Notes: a model not told the origin generated them from the sequence alone. Positions 22,820 through 34,760 are shown, numbered from the stretch's first letter. The stretch is 64,000 bases of DNA from Meghimatium bilineatum (GCA_034231615.1 CM067298.1:36462127-36526126); one strand, 5' to 3'. Numbers and translations: made by a program.

Positions 22820-23080
22820 GGGATCTCCGTTGTGTACTGGTTAAACTGTTCGCCTTGTGCTAAAGAGGTTGCAATTTGGAACTTAGAGAAAGCTGTTTTG
22901 TTTAGAGTGTTAGTGGTTTTTTTTTTGGAGAGTTAGTTTCTCTAAGAATTATTGCTTGAAGCTGTGAAGCTATGTGGTATGAGTGGTACTATCGACAAGC
23001 GTCGTATCGTGGTGGTAAAGGGTGCGATGCACATATGGGGGAACATATGAGTGTAATGAAGTCAATCTTCTACGCATTGT
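22820..23080 (+). mobile_element. tRNA-derived SINE, copy 1
   Basis: The head at 22820-22890 is tRNA-like ('ggatctccgttgtgtactgg', A box 'tactggttaaactg'; the B-box region 'gcaatttggaact' has decayed). The body contains 'gctatgtggtatgagtggta' and 'cacatatggg', and the end is 'atgaagtcaatcttctacg'. Every block aligns with the reverse-strand copy at 32594-32840 in the same order, so this is a dispersed element of about 245-260 bp and not a tRNA gene. Confidence 0.78.
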
Positions 23081-24496
23081 GAGATTTATTTCCACTATGA
23101 TACGTTGCATTACAAATTTCATACAAAGTCGTCATTATCCTCCACATCGAAGTTTGGCTGCAATGAGTCTCTGATTCTATTAGTAATATGTTACTGATTT
23201 ATTTAGAGACAGTGGCTCTTCGTACATTTTTCTTCATCGTAGTGTTTTTATATAGACACGTATTTGGGGGAACGTAAAAATATATTGAATTACGCTACAT
23301 TGAAAAAAATTTGATGTATTTTTTCTCTCACTTTTATATATATTTTATTTATCCATTTACCTTCCAACCTATCTATCTACTTACCTATCTGTTTGTGGGC
23401 CTGCTGAATATTTGTCTATCTAGTTATCTATCGTATCTAATATATTGTCTTTTATCTGCTTTTGCTGTTAGTCGTCCTAAGATTAAATGTCGCTCGATTT
23501 TCAATCTATTGTTTGATCGATTGATATACAGTAATATTGTGAAGTCTCATGAAGTCGGTAACTCCGTCAATCCACCTTCATTTTGGTCTGCTTCTGCATT
23601 TTGATGCTTAAGTTCACGTATTGTCTTACAGTTATAGAGATTACAAGTTCTATTAGAAGCATTTTATGTGAGAGATATCAGATATGGTGATCCAACGGAA
23701 ATACGAAACACATTTACGACCATGACATAATACAACAATTACAAGATACATAGTGGAGGAAATTGTAGGGGCGGAGTGTAGAAAATAAAGAGGGCAATAA
23801 AATAAAATGGAAATTGAAGAGAGTACTTAAAATCTCATTCTGTTGAGAAATCAACTCTTGAATCGTAATCACGTGTACATGAAATTGTTTGATATCATAA
23901 AGACATGACCCGAGCTACTGTCATCAAGAGGGCTGATAGAGAGACGAGAGTTGTATACCGACCGTCAGTAAGTTTGTTGTTTCAAGGGCAGAGTTTTCTC
24001 TATTAGAACAAATCTTTATGGATGGACCACCGTTGATGCATGCATATCTAGATGCAGGGTTATGCTTGGGGATTTGTTATGTCACTGTAACGGTTGTGAA
24101 ACACAAATATTGACGGGGATTCAGTATATACGTTGTTTAGCTGTACTAGTGAACATTAAATGAATCAGTATATAGAAAACTCGAGGAACCGTACAAAACT
24201 TTATGCATTATTTGTTTGAAAGTTTAGCACTTTCTGTGTTTGTTTTTGATGATTATTTTGGGACAATAACCGATACGGGTGTTAGGAATTACCATATTGT
24301 TTACTAGACTTTTAGTAATAAATATGTCATGTTCTATTTCTAAAAAGGAGACGATCAGGTCACACACACACTCACGCACGCATAAACGAACGCGTACGCG
24401 TGCACACACAAAAACCGCATCACCCGTTTATTGACTTGGATATATGGAGAAGTAACAACTATACAATTTAATAATAAAATAAGATTGGAAAGTGTC
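23081..24496. other. Long stretch without recognised gene
   Basis: A CTAT-rich patch near 23370-23450 and a CA/CG dinucleotide patch near 24362-24410 are low-complexity. Open frames inside (23311-23604, 24224-24409) derive from these biases. No element recognised. Confidence 0.45.
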
Positions 24497-24650
24497 ACTG
24501 AATCAATTAATATTTCCCTTAGACAAGATGGCATCTCTGAAAAATGTCACTGCGTCAATGAATGCTTACCTTAGACAAGATGGCATCTTTGATACATGTC
24601 ACCGCGTCAATGAATGCTTACCTTAGACAAGATGGCATCTCTGGAAAATA
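24497..24650. repeat. 52-54-bp tandem repeat, 3 copies
   Basis: Units contain 'gtcaatgaatgcttacctta' and 'gacaagatggcatct'. The first unit is the most diverged. Confidence 0.93.
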
Positions 24651-25323
24651 TTCTAGAATCTGGTGACAAGTACATTTTATTCTGGATTTAATAAGAAACT
24701 GCTAAACTTTGGATAGGAACTTTATTTACAAATGTACAGCAGAGACATTTAATGACTCAGTTTACATAATTTCATTCATGAGCCATTCTTTAAATACATT
24801 CTGTCAAATTTTAAGCGAACGATTCTCATCGATAATCCAAAAAGAATCGCATATATGTTTCGGTCTTACAATAAACATGTTATTCTTGAATTGCTATACA
24901 ACTCAATTCAGTTAATATACTTTTACGACATCCTTTACAATTAAAATACACAAAACAAGGGATTGGGTGCAAAAGGATATGCATTGCTCTAGTACAGTCG
25001 CAGGATAATCAATATCATAAAAGCACCTCTTCGTTGTGCACGTTGGAAGCAGATTGCTTCAAAGTCCTTAGGAAAGGATTTGGATAACGCGTTATGGATA
25101 TCGTCCGGCAATGTAGAACAATATAGATTGAGAAATGAGAGAACAAGACAAATAATATCTTTGAATAGAACATCTCGATTTCAACAGCCAAGACACTGTC
25201 ACAGAATAGTTAAAGACAACGGCTGACATAGAGTGCAGGATTGTCATGTCCTCACTAGAACAAGAATAATGAGAAAGTCCCGGATAAGTAATGTTTCTTA
25301 AATTGAGCACACACGAAGGAAGC
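24651..25323. other. Non-coding stretch
   Basis: No gene or repeat recognised. Confidence 0.5.
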
Positions 25324-25777
25324 AAGACCCTAAATATAACAAGACCCTTAAGAGATATAACACGCGAGAGTGAGAATAATGTGAATGATGATTCCTTTTC
25401 AATGTCTAAGATTAAAGATCAAGGATTGACATGCGGTGTTGCTAGAGGTGAACATTTTGGAGGGCGCAGAAGAATGATGGTCAACCAGCATAGGACCGGT
25501 ACTGTCAGCAGAAGTGTGATGGTGGATACACTCACGGAGAGATCGGAGCAACTATGGATGTGTCCAGTTTGCAGTGATGATGATCCGACGGCTAACTAAC
25601 TAAATAACTAACTAACTAACCAACCAACCAACCAACCAACCAACCAACCAGCCATCCAACCAACCAACCAACCATCCAACCAACCAACCAACCAACCAAC
25701 CAACCAACCAACCAACCAACCAACCAACCAACCATCCAACCAACCAACCAACCAACCAATCAACCAACCAACCAACC

Positions 25778-25811
<34 letters not shown>

Positions 25812-25821
25812 GACCCTAAAT
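25324..25821 (+). mobile_element. LINE C: 5'-truncated copy with expanded CTAA/CCAA tail
   Basis: About 25345-25590 matches the end of the LINE C copy at 48590-48838: 'LRDITRESE', 'KDQGL.CGVARGEHFG', 'MMVNQHRTGTVSRSVMVDTL', 'EQLWMCPVCSDDDPTAN'. The protein-like end is followed by a long CTAA/CCAA microsatellite to about 25809. The 12 bases aagaccctaaat occur at 25324-25335 and again at 25810-25821, a target-site duplication. About nine extra bases (ataacaaga) separate the left duplication from the start of LINE similarity, which could be filler added during integration. The encoded tail has a CPVC motif, possibly half of a zinc-binding site. Confidence 0.88.
25588..25809. repeat. CTAA/CCAA tetranucleotide microsatellite
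   Basis: (ctaa)n at both edges and (ccaa)n in the middle with a few 'ccat' interruptions. It sits exactly where LINE C copies carry their short CTAA tail (compare 48833-48847), so it most likely grew from that tail. Confidence 0.95.
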
Positions 25822-26699
25822 GATATCATCGTGTGGAAGAACACGTGAGAATATTGTAACCACAAGGAAATAATTTTTCACTTTCGAGAAAAAGATTTCA
25901 GCTGTCGTCCTGCAGCTTGTTGTGTGAAATGGTAAATACAAGATACCGTATAGTCCTGGTACGAAGAAAATGTGGCTAGAAGTTCACGATGTCGGTAACA
26001 AAACCTCGGCTATCAGGGCGAACAAACCCTAATTCAAATGTACTATTTGAGAAAGAGCCTTTACTGAAAGAGGCTTGCAATAGCGATAATGGCCGGTACA
26101 CGATGACGAATTGGGCAATGCCATCTATTTTCACAAGACAAGTTCGCTAACAGCGGAACACCGTGGGTAATATAGACGTGATCGATTCAGATCTTAACTC
26201 CTACTCACCGTCACTTCGTAAACCCCCCCCCCCCCCCCAACCAGGGAAAAGTTTAGTCTGTCAAATCCACGGGCACAATGAGTGATAAACCGTTGTGGCA
26301 TAGAATATATGCTCACTTGTTTTTGCCTGTCAACAGATAGAAAGACTGTCACAGGCAATGAAAGCTCACATGAGTTAAAAGCATGCCAAAATCAAATATG
26401 TTAAACCTACATGGAGCAAATCACACGAAGTTAAAGATGATTATTTGAGATCGTACACAGAAGAAGAAGCCAAGTTATAGTGTGTGATCGGAATATCATC
26501 AACTTCTTATTATTCGTATTCTTCATGTGTTCACTTATTCCTGGACTTTTGTCATATGACCCAAATGCCGTGAAATGATATATGTAGTTGTTTGCCAATT
26601 GTTGCTTTGTTATAAATTGTATGTTAAATTTGTCTGGTCTTGGAGAAAGAAGATTCCTCCTGATTTTAATCAATGCTGTGTCATAAGAGGTGGCAGCCA
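25822..26699. other. Non-coding stretch with C tract
   Basis: A 16-base C run at 26223-26238. Otherwise no gene or element recognised. Confidence 0.5.
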
Positions 26700-27165
26700 A
26701 CAGTTTTTTGGTAGTGTTATCAAAGCTGGCATTTTGTAGCGTCTTGTGGTTGAATTATGCAACAGTTTAATGATATTGTTATCATAGTTGCCAGTAGACA
26801 TAGCAGACCTGGCCAGAGGATACATAGTTGCATTATGTAACCGTTTTATGGTAGTGTTATCTTATCGTACCTTATCTGGTACTATGTAGTGTCTTGTAGT
26901 TGCATTATGTAACCGTTTTATGGTAGTTTTATCTTGCCTGGAACTATGTAGTGTCTTGCAGTTACATTATGTGACCGTTTTATGATAGTGTTATCTTAAC
27001 TGGTACTATGTAGTGTCTTGTGGTTGCATTATGTAACCGTTTTATGGTAGTGTTATCTTATCTTACCTGGTACTATGTAGTGTCTTGTGGTTGCATTATG
27101 TAACAGTTTTATTGTAGTTTTATCTTACCTGGCACGATACTATCTTGTGGTTGCATTATGTTCAC
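26700..27165. repeat. 62-67-bp tandem repeat, about 7 copies
   Basis: Units contain 'gtagtgtcttgtggttgcat', 'tatgtaaccgttttatggta' and 'gtgttatctta'. Length differs by a 5-bp 'atctt' insertion present in some units. Confidence 0.93.
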
Positions 27166-28008
27166 GTGTTTATTAAGTGTAACGTGCTGGATTCGGAGTC
27201 GAAAGATGCTATTTTTATTTAAGGAAATCGTTACCAGTTGCGAACAAGTGTCCAAAAGCATTAACTTTTGTCAGATTCAGATTAAAAACCTATATGAATA
27301 ATACATTAGCAACAGGCAATGTATGGTGAGAAAAAACTCAGAAGAATAACACACGTTTCTTCTCGTTATTATGATTAGATGTACAAGAGTGACAAAACTA
27401 GGATGCGACATAATCATATAAATATAAGCTGTCAAATTGGAAGTTAATGTGTTAAAACAGACATAGATCGAAGTGTGAGCGGACTCTACTATATATGTCT
27501 ATGGTATTCTCAAATAAACTCAAAAAATCATAACCGTTTTTTTCTGTGCCAATACTGTGTCTATATATATAGTCGGTATACTAGCACAAGGACAGACACC
27601 GTTTCGAGTAAATAGCCCATATCTTTAAAACATTGTTTTTCCGTATGTTAAATTGTTATCGTGTCGTGTTTATTATTGGTAGGACTTTAACATATTCCCT
27701 CTCATATTCACAATTGTCTTTTATTACTACGGACCTAATATTTTCAGCCTGATGTGTCATCACAAACAATGTGTAGTTTCACCAACGGCAAGGTATGATC
27801 AATGACTTTCTTACAAGCTGTGACATCAACATCACTGAACTTTGTAATCAGCAGCAACCACTAGCATTTATTGCAAATATGATTAGCATGATCATTAGGC
27901 GCAGGACATCTACACATTTACAAGGTAATATAACAGGTGCAGGTGTTCGCTGTAATTGAATTCAATTTCTTGTATATATACTCTGTTCCTCTAAAGTGAG
28001 CAGCAAAA
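27166..28008. other. Non-coding stretch
   Basis: No gene or element recognised. Confidence 0.5.
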
Positions 28009-28315
28009 TTGCCAGTATTGATCAATGTACTTGACCTCCTATCTCAAGCAATACTGTCAGTATCGATCTTCTTCTTCTTCTTCAGCGTTCATTCTCAAAC
28101 TCCTGCCAGATCTCTCTTGTAGCAGAACAATGGCCGTACTAGATTTCCAGCAGGATGTAGTCCAGAGAATGGAAATGCGTTGTGTCGCCGTTTTATTTGT
28201 GCCAATGGCCCGACACATCGGTCTGCGGCGGGAGTATCGATGAATGCAATTGACTTCCTATCTCAAGCAAAACTGTCAGTATTGATCAATGCACTTGACT
28301 TCGTATCACAAGCCA
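28009..28315. repeat. 44-bp tandem repeat (3 copies) split by an insertion
   Basis: Three 44-bp units built on 'cagtattgatcaatgcactt' and 'gacttcctatctcaagcaa'. After the first unit the array is interrupted at 28067 by the 165-bp element described next; it resumes at 28233. Confidence 0.88.
28059..28241 (-). mobile_element. Short retroelement insertion with CTT/GAA tail and 9-bp TSD
   Basis: The inserted 165 bp (28068-28232) is bounded by agtatcgat at 28059-28067 and 28233-28241. On the reverse strand it ends in a (GAAGAA)n tail. The reverse strand contains 'attctctggactacatcctg', 'ctggaaatctag' and 'ggagtttgaga', which match 53210-53290 on the plus strand. It is therefore a dispersed retroelement 3' end: a SINE or a very short LINE copy. 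Confidence 0.85.
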
Positions 28316-28879
28316 TAAGTACCAGGGATCTCCAGAAATATGCACTTATGAGTAGGATGTTCCATCCACATTTAAAATCGACTACCTCGTGAGCACAATG
28401 ACATTTTTTTTGCCACGTTGCGATGGACAACAACATTCTATTTTATAATGAATACCACTGTGAGAACACTTCAGAGAGTTTCTATTTTTCGTAGATACCT
28501 TATTGTGTAAATCTTATTTATGTTCAGTATTTATTGACATCATTCATCTCACTGTGAAAGCAATGAATTGACATCTTCGTCGAAACTAGGCAGGGGCGGC
28601 CGACGTAACTCGTCCATGATGTGAGCACTATAATTTATATTCATGGGCTCCATAACGGGCGGAGTGTGTTCAGATTGCCAAAAAATGTCACACACTTGAA
28701 AATATGACACCGAATTTTCCGACGTAACTACATTGAGAATATTTGAGGGACCTGATGTGTGAGTGTTTTGCAGATTACAATTTAATCTAACGTTACAGTG
28801 CCCGATCGGAACTGATCACATATGGTGACATCATGTTTAAAATATTACATTTTACTGCATTATAAACAAGACTGATTCC
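28316..28879. other. Non-coding stretch
   Basis: No gene or element recognised. Confidence 0.5.
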
Positions 28880-29070
28880 ACCCCATCTACGTTCATGTGG
28901 GCATGCAGCAGAGACAAAGGAACATATCATACAAGACTGCATTACACTAAACCAGTTAAGGAAGAATTACTGGTCCATAGAGACTGATATCCAGAGAAAA
29001 CTGTATGGGAGCCCTGGTGATCTTTCAAATACAGCATCATTTATTTAGAAAATGGAATGGTTGGGTTTTT
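28880..29070 (+). pseudogene. LINE A-like C-terminal fragment
   Basis: The plus strand reads 'PHLRSCGHAAETKEHIIQDC', then 'LRKNYWSIETDIQRKLYGSP' and 'LSNTASFI'. This is the Cys/His tail of LINE A-type elements (compare CTCGQA...KHILQEC...YWPEE...KLYGTL near 2003-2130) from a distinct subfamily that keeps the extra SNTASFI block. The first Cys pair is incomplete. No RNase H precedes it, so it is 5'-truncated. It has no clear GAA tail. Confidence 0.8.
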
Positions 29071-29139
29071 TAAATTGATTTTAAAGTAAGGTATGAAGTT
29101 CCATAATTGTTAGTTTACTTGATATCATGTGGAAGATAA

Positions 29140-30600
29140 ATCCCAAAGGGAGTACCAGTTTGTCATTTTTGTCTCATATGATCACACAGTGAGCAAGTGT
29201 TTATCACTATTATCCAGTTTGATGGTCAAGGGAGTATGTTATTCACTCCTGTCTCGTATGATAAGAGAGGGAAAACCAGTTTGTCATTATTTTCTCCTAT
29301 GATCACATAAAGGGGTATGTTTGACAATCGTGTCACCTATTATCGCATCGGTAATATGTTTTTAAATCATGCCCCTATGATCATACAGGGAGTATGCTTG
29401 CCACTCTTGTCCCCTGTGATTACAGAGGGAGTATGTATGTCACTATTGTTCCCCATAAACAACGAGGGGATATATTTGCCACTCTTATCCTCTATGATCC
29501 GCGAGGAAATATGTTTGTCATACATGTCCTCAATGAATCCCGAGGGAATATGTTTGTCATACATGTCCTCAATGATCCCCGAGTGAATATGTTTGTCATA
29601 CATGTCCTCAATGATCCCCGAGTGAATATGTTTGTCATGTTTGTTACTCTTGTCCTCCATGATCACAAAGAGTGTATGGTTGTCAACCTTCTCCCCTATA
29701 ATACAAAATGAAGTATGTTTGTCACCCTTGTCGTTTTGATTACTGAGGAAATAATTTGTCACTCTCGCCCCATATGATCGCAGGAGGAGCATGTATGCTA
29801 CTCTTGTAGTCTATGATCAACGAGGTGACATGTTTGTCACTCTTGTGGTATATCATCACAGAGGGAGCATACGTGTAAACCTTAGTCCACTATTACCCCC
29901 GAAGAAATATATTTGTCACTATTGTCGCCTTTGATCACAGTGCAGTATTTGAGTCACTATTGTCCTCTATGATCCTAGAGGAATATGTTTGTCACCCATG
30001 TCCTCTATGATCCTAGAGGAATATGTTTGTCACCCATGTCCTCTATGATCCTAGAGGAATATGTTTGTCACCCATGTCCTCTATGATCATAGAGAGAGAT
30101 AATGTATGTCGCTCTTGTCCCCTATAATAAAAGAAGTAACATGTTTGTTACTCTTGTCACCTATATTACCAGAAGGAGCATATTTGTCACAAGAGTATAT
30201 TTGTCACTCTTGTCCCATATGATTCCCGAGGGAGTCATATTTGTCACTCATGTTCACTATGAATCCCGAGGTAATATGTTTGTCACCCATGTCCTCTATG
30301 ATCACAGAAGGAGCATGTTTTGTCAGGCCTGTTCTCTATTATCCCAGAGGGAATATGTTTGTTACTCTTGTCCTCTATGAACCCCGAGAACATATTTTTG
30401 TCTCTATGATCACAGAGGGAGTATGTTTGTCACTCTTCTCATCTACGATAATAGAGGAAGTGTGTGTTACTGTCTTCCCCTATGATCATAGAAGTAGTAT
30501 ATTTGTCACTCTTGCTCTATATGATCACAGAGGTATATGTTTGTTACTCGTGTCTCCTATGATTCCAGAAGGAATATGTTTATCATTCCTGTTCCCTGGG
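29140..30600. repeat. 39-bp minisatellite, diverged, about 35-37 copies
   Basis: Units carry 'atgtttgtcactcttgtcc' then 'tctatgatcacagaggga' or '...cccgaggga'. The centre near 29500-29640 and 29970-30080 has blocks of nearly identical adjacent units, showing local re-amplification. The 39-bp period yields 13-residue repeats (NMFVIHVLNDPRV) in open frames on both strands that I consider non-coding. Confidence 0.92.
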
Positions 30601-31149
30601 CCAGGTGATGAAGTTTACTTTAATTTCTAGATGGATGTATCGCAGTAATTTTGTTAATAAGAAAGTTTTTCAGGCGAACTTATTTTGTCCAAGATGACTT
30701 TACTCACTGTGGCTGTAATGTGTATTGTCACAAGCTAGACATACACTTTATTCAGAGGGAACTTTGCTGTGTAATGATTTTAATGTGAAGAATGTTAGGA
30801 TAATTAACTGAAGAGCGAATCTTTAAGGCACAGTTAAAGAACAGCTATACTATAATATATCATATTGTCACCCCCATCACCTTCCTAATCATCTACCAAC
30901 TTAATATGTCTTTTTTTGTGTGCCAGTTTTACTTCAACATTACCTCCCAGTGTGCTTTCTGAAGTGCAGGATTTCAGTTTGGCGCTTGAAAAAGACTGTC
31001 TTCTATTTATTTTACACAATATTTCTCCGTGCATTCATAATGATCCAGAGAAATAGAAATGGTACTCTTTTCAGCGGGGATCCAATGGTTCAAAAACAAC
31101 ACTTTAACCGGCCTTGTTTTTGCAGTTGACATCGCAACTTAAACTCTAC
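30601..31149. other. Non-coding stretch
   Basis: No gene or element recognised. Confidence 0.5.
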
Positions 31150-31890
31150 ACATTAATAAACACAAGATATAGCCAACAAACTATGCTCACTCGCAGATTA
31201 AAGTGATCTCAGAATCAACACATCCCAATAAAAAATCATGGAACCTACCAGTTCAACAAATACCATCTCAGTAAACAACTAAATACTGCAAAAGGTCTCC
31301 AACTTTAATTACTTGGGCAGCCGAAAGTTTGTTGACGGAGACCCAATGAAAGCAATAAATACACGCATATAGGTTGCAGCTATCACATTCAGTAAACTAA
31401 TATCTAGAAATCAAAAGATCTAGGATAAACCAACAAGCTAAAGCTATTCAACTCATGTATTGTCCCAGTATTAACGTATGGAAGTGAGAGCTGGAAATCA
31501 ACTCAAGCAGCAGGTCAAAAATAAAATAGTTTCGAAAACAGATGTCTCGGAAACTGATTAACATAAAATGGAGCAATATTTCGTCCCAAATAGTGATTTA
31601 AGAAATAAAATACACCAAGAATATGTTTCAAACGCCATAAGAAAACGCAGATGGAAATACCTTGGTAACGTTTTCAGACAAGATCAATACAAAAAACACC
31701 AACAATCCTTTTTGTGGTCATCTGAGGGTAAAAAAAACGAGGAAGCCTAAAGCAACCCTGAAAAACACCATACTAAAAGAAGGAGAAATAACAGGCTGAA
31801 TAATAAGACCATACAAGAACTAAAACTGCAGGCAGCGGATCGCATCACATGGAGAATCAAAATATCTGCCCTATACACAAACTAACTAAC
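31150..31890 (+). pseudogene. LINE B: heavily decayed RT C-terminal fragment
   Basis: The residue order matches the fragment at 3545-4256: 'KVSNFNYLGSRKFVDGDP', 'LKLFNSCIV'-like residues near 31440, 'EYVSNAIRKRRWKYLGNVFR', 'SFLWSSEGK' and 'AADRITWRIKISALYTN'. It ends in a CTAA-like run (aactaactaactaactc, about 31879-31895). Stops and frameshifts occur every few dozen codons. It is older than the 3545 copy. Confidence 0.78.
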
Positions 31891-32593
31891 TAACTCTTTT
31901 CAGAATGATGGAACACATGTAGTAAAAATAAAGTGAAACAATCTCACTACGGTGAAGTGTGGTACACTAAAACGTTCAAAGACACATACATAAATAGTAA
32001 CACCAGCAAGAAAATCATCTTGAAATTAGCCTGGTAGTTATAAGAGGATTGTAAAACTTTCAAATCTTGCAACCGATAATCCTTTCAATCACGTAAATTG
32101 CAGACCATGGGCGAAGGTAAAATTAATCTTATTGAATACGCAGTCACAGTGAAGTGTTTGAGACAGCCCAACACAATTCGTAGCATTATGAGATTATGAG
32201 CTTCCCATCATGAAGGGTAAGAAGGATGACATGTTGTTTAACCTATAAGTAGGAGATTTTAATATGACCTGCTGACTATATAAGTGTCTTGCAAGGTACA
32301 CTATTTCTTAATTTTAGCTAAGAAAAATAAGGCTTGGAATTTTCTGTAGTTACAAGTTAAAAATAGACAAAACAGATGGGAATGGTGTGCTGTACTATGT
32401 TACATAGAAATTTGAAGGTTCAAAACAACGTTGGATGAAGTCATAAAAACAATTATACCAGAGCACACAACATCATTACAAAATAACTCAACAGTAAATA
32501 GTTAATATCACATGGTCTCAAGGTAGCAGACAAATTCAAAATTCACACCCACACATGATGCCACATGATATACACATACACATTCAAAGGGTT
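31891..32593. other. Non-coding stretch
   Basis: No gene or element recognised. Confidence 0.5.
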
Positions 32594-32840
32594 CAAAAAC
32601 GTAGATAATTGACTTCACTGTACTCGGTTTCCCATATGTACTCCGTCACTCTCAACGAAGAGGTACGCCATCAGCCGAGAGTACCACTCATAGCACGTAA
32701 CTCCTTGTTTAAAACACTAATCTACACGGAGGGATCTCCGAAAAAAATCAACATTGTACACAAGACGACATGAGCCGGAATCGAACCAATGACCTCTTGA
32801 ACGAAAGGCGAACAGCTTAACCACTACGATAGGGAGATCC
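32594..32840 (-). mobile_element. tRNA-derived SINE, copy 2 (best tRNA head)
   Basis: On the reverse strand the 5' part (32840 down to about 32764) starts ggatctccctatcgtagtgg, has the A box 'agtggttaagctg' and a perfect B box 'ggttcgattcc' (about 32778-32788). The remainder is tRNA-unrelated body with 'gtgctatgagtggtactctc' and 'gtacatatgggaaaccgagt', ending 'gaagtcaattatctacg'. All parts align with the copy at 22820-23080. The acceptor stem does not close, so I favour SINE over a tRNA gene. Confidence 0.82.
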
Positions 32841-33699
32841 ATACACATACACATTGCGCACGTGTAGTCACATGGTACACACTTAGTTCCAGATGGATAA
32901 GCAATGCACAAAATAAAATATACGATACATGTTACTCAAATGTGGCCTCACCACGTGATAACAGTTCATCTTTTTAATAGCAGGTTTTGATTTCATTGAA
33001 CTCTCGTGAGGTAAAACACGCGAAGCGTCTGCTAAAGCTAATTTGATGATCACGTAACGTACTGAGAGCCCATACCCCTCCCCAAAGGATATTCCATGGT
33101 AGAGGAAAGAGGGAGGACACTCAGGTGCCACTCGAATACTCCATGTAACTCCCTAACGGGAAAAATACAGTATGACCATTTAAAATTAGTTTAAATATTA
33201 CTAGTATTATCTTATATTATATTTGTGTACAAAGCTAAAATAAATTCAATGCAAAAGCAAAAGTGTGTCTTTATTGACTGTCAGTGAGATGTACAATGGA
33301 AGACGTTCGATGATTTCATGCAAGAAAACACAAATATTTCTTTTTAAACACTATGACACTGATGTAGTCCAATGTGTCGGTACATTGACACAAAAACGCC
33401 GACAAACACATTTCCCTTTTGTGGATCACAAATGGCTACAATCGAAATCCAGTGGAAATGTAACATATTAAACAATAACAAAAACACATTGTTATATAGT
33501 CAATGTACTTAATGTCGAATGAGACTCTATCAGGACAGAAGGGATGCTAGAAAAACACACAGCAGCGCAGAAAGCCACATGCATGATATAATCATTTAAA
33601 TTTATGATTCAGTAACTGGAGAATTAAACAGATATGGATGAAGATTGCAAAGATAGAAAGTAATTGGCAACAGTTGTGATACAGATGGAAATAAAGCGC
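32841..33699. other. Non-coding stretch with dispersed motif
   Basis: About 33143-33175 repeats 'gtaactccctaacgggaaa' seen at 7246 and, altered, near 8955. Nothing else recognised. Confidence 0.45.
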
Positions 33700-34430
33700 A
33701 GTGATTGGGCTGCCAACAGAACAGAGGAATTATCCAAGAACTCATGCTGCAACACTCGAAGTCACACCATACAATAATTTACACAGACGGCCCAGTAACA
33801 CAAGAAACAAACAGGTGGGGTTTGTTGGATTTCCTGACCTACCAAAATGGCAAAGAAATTAGCGGCGAAGTCAGCTGCGTACACCACTGCAACATGACTA
33901 CGAGAATGGAAATAGAGACGGTGATAGCAGCTCTAACTTGGGCTAGCGACGCAACCACCAATAGACTCAGTGATTATATCTGACTCTCAAAGTATGCTGC
34001 GCAAGATAGTAAAGTGTTCGATCAGAACTGAATCGGTCACTCTGCTCAACAATGTGAAGTGCATTACATTGATATACTGTCCTGGTCATGCTGGGGTCAG
34101 GGAAAATAAAGGAGCCGATATGTTGACTGGTAAAGCCTTGGTGAACGGCACCGAGATACGAAGAGACACGATTGAATTGATTATAGCAGTCATAGATACC
34201 CTACGAGAGGACGAGAAGGAGGTCGAACGAGACAATGTACATATTCAGAGAATGGTAGAAATGGGAGGGACTGGAGGCGATGGGAGAAAATGCACCGGGA
34301 GAAAGAACACGCAATCAGAAACTGACTAGGACACTGAGCTTGTACTCTTTTAGATGGATGAAAGAACAGTAAGCAGAGCATATATGGGATGCTCTCAGTG
34401 CTTTGAAACTTGTTCCTAATCAAGAATGAA
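33700..34430 (+). pseudogene. LINE C-like RNase H fragment
   Basis: RNase H positions are visible across two frames: 'TIIYTDGPV' (33770s), 'MEIETVIAALTWA' (33910s), 'IISDSQSMLRKI' (33970s), 'IYCPGHAGVRENKGADMLTG' (34070-34130). The D, E, D and D positions all survive. They resemble the LINE C copy at 48170-48540 (YTDGS, METIAVTKAFEWL, LSDSMSMIKKV, VPGHVGVRGNGRADQLA). A frameshift near 33960-33990 splits the domain, and the downstream 'RDxxR' region and CPVC tail are unrecognisable. A second, more diverged tail lies directly after it. Confidence 0.8.
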
Positions 34431-34559
34431 AGATGAAGTTTTGTCTCCTAACAAATTTGAGGTAAATTACATTTACAGAGCTTTGTCGCTTATCCCATTA
34501 TCCCATAGCTACATCGTACATGAATCCGTGGCACTATCGCACACTTACAACCATACACT

Positions 34560-34760
34560 CAGAGCTTGCTGCTAGAGATAGAAAGGTACACGATCAGAAA
34601 TGTGTGAGAAAAGACCATCTCAACAAAGTAGTGTGTGTATTATAACTACCTCCCAGGGCATGGGTAGTAAGAGGTAGCACAAAAGCTGATGAATTGGCGT
34701 GAAAGCTATGCCCATTCAATGTAAACTTTATTGTAAAGTTGGTAATCATATATGTGAATT
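34560..34760 (+). pseudogene. Second LINE RNase H tail, degenerate
   Basis: The plus strand gives 'RDRKVHDQKCVRKDHLNKVV', then 'LPPRAWVVRGSTKADELA', a decayed form of the 'PGHAGVRGNxxADxLA' end of RNase H. It is not continuous with 33700-34430, which already has its own copy of this motif, so it is a separate insertion or duplication. Confidence 0.6.

Noticed and set aside
29367-30630. Repetitive His/Asp-rich or Phe-Val-rich frames as genes
   Set aside because: Both strands are open because of the 39-bp period; units diverge without respect for codons.
32764-32840. Functional tRNA gene on the reverse strand
   Set aside because: Good A and B boxes but no closing acceptor stem, and the sequence continues into a body shared with other SINE copies.
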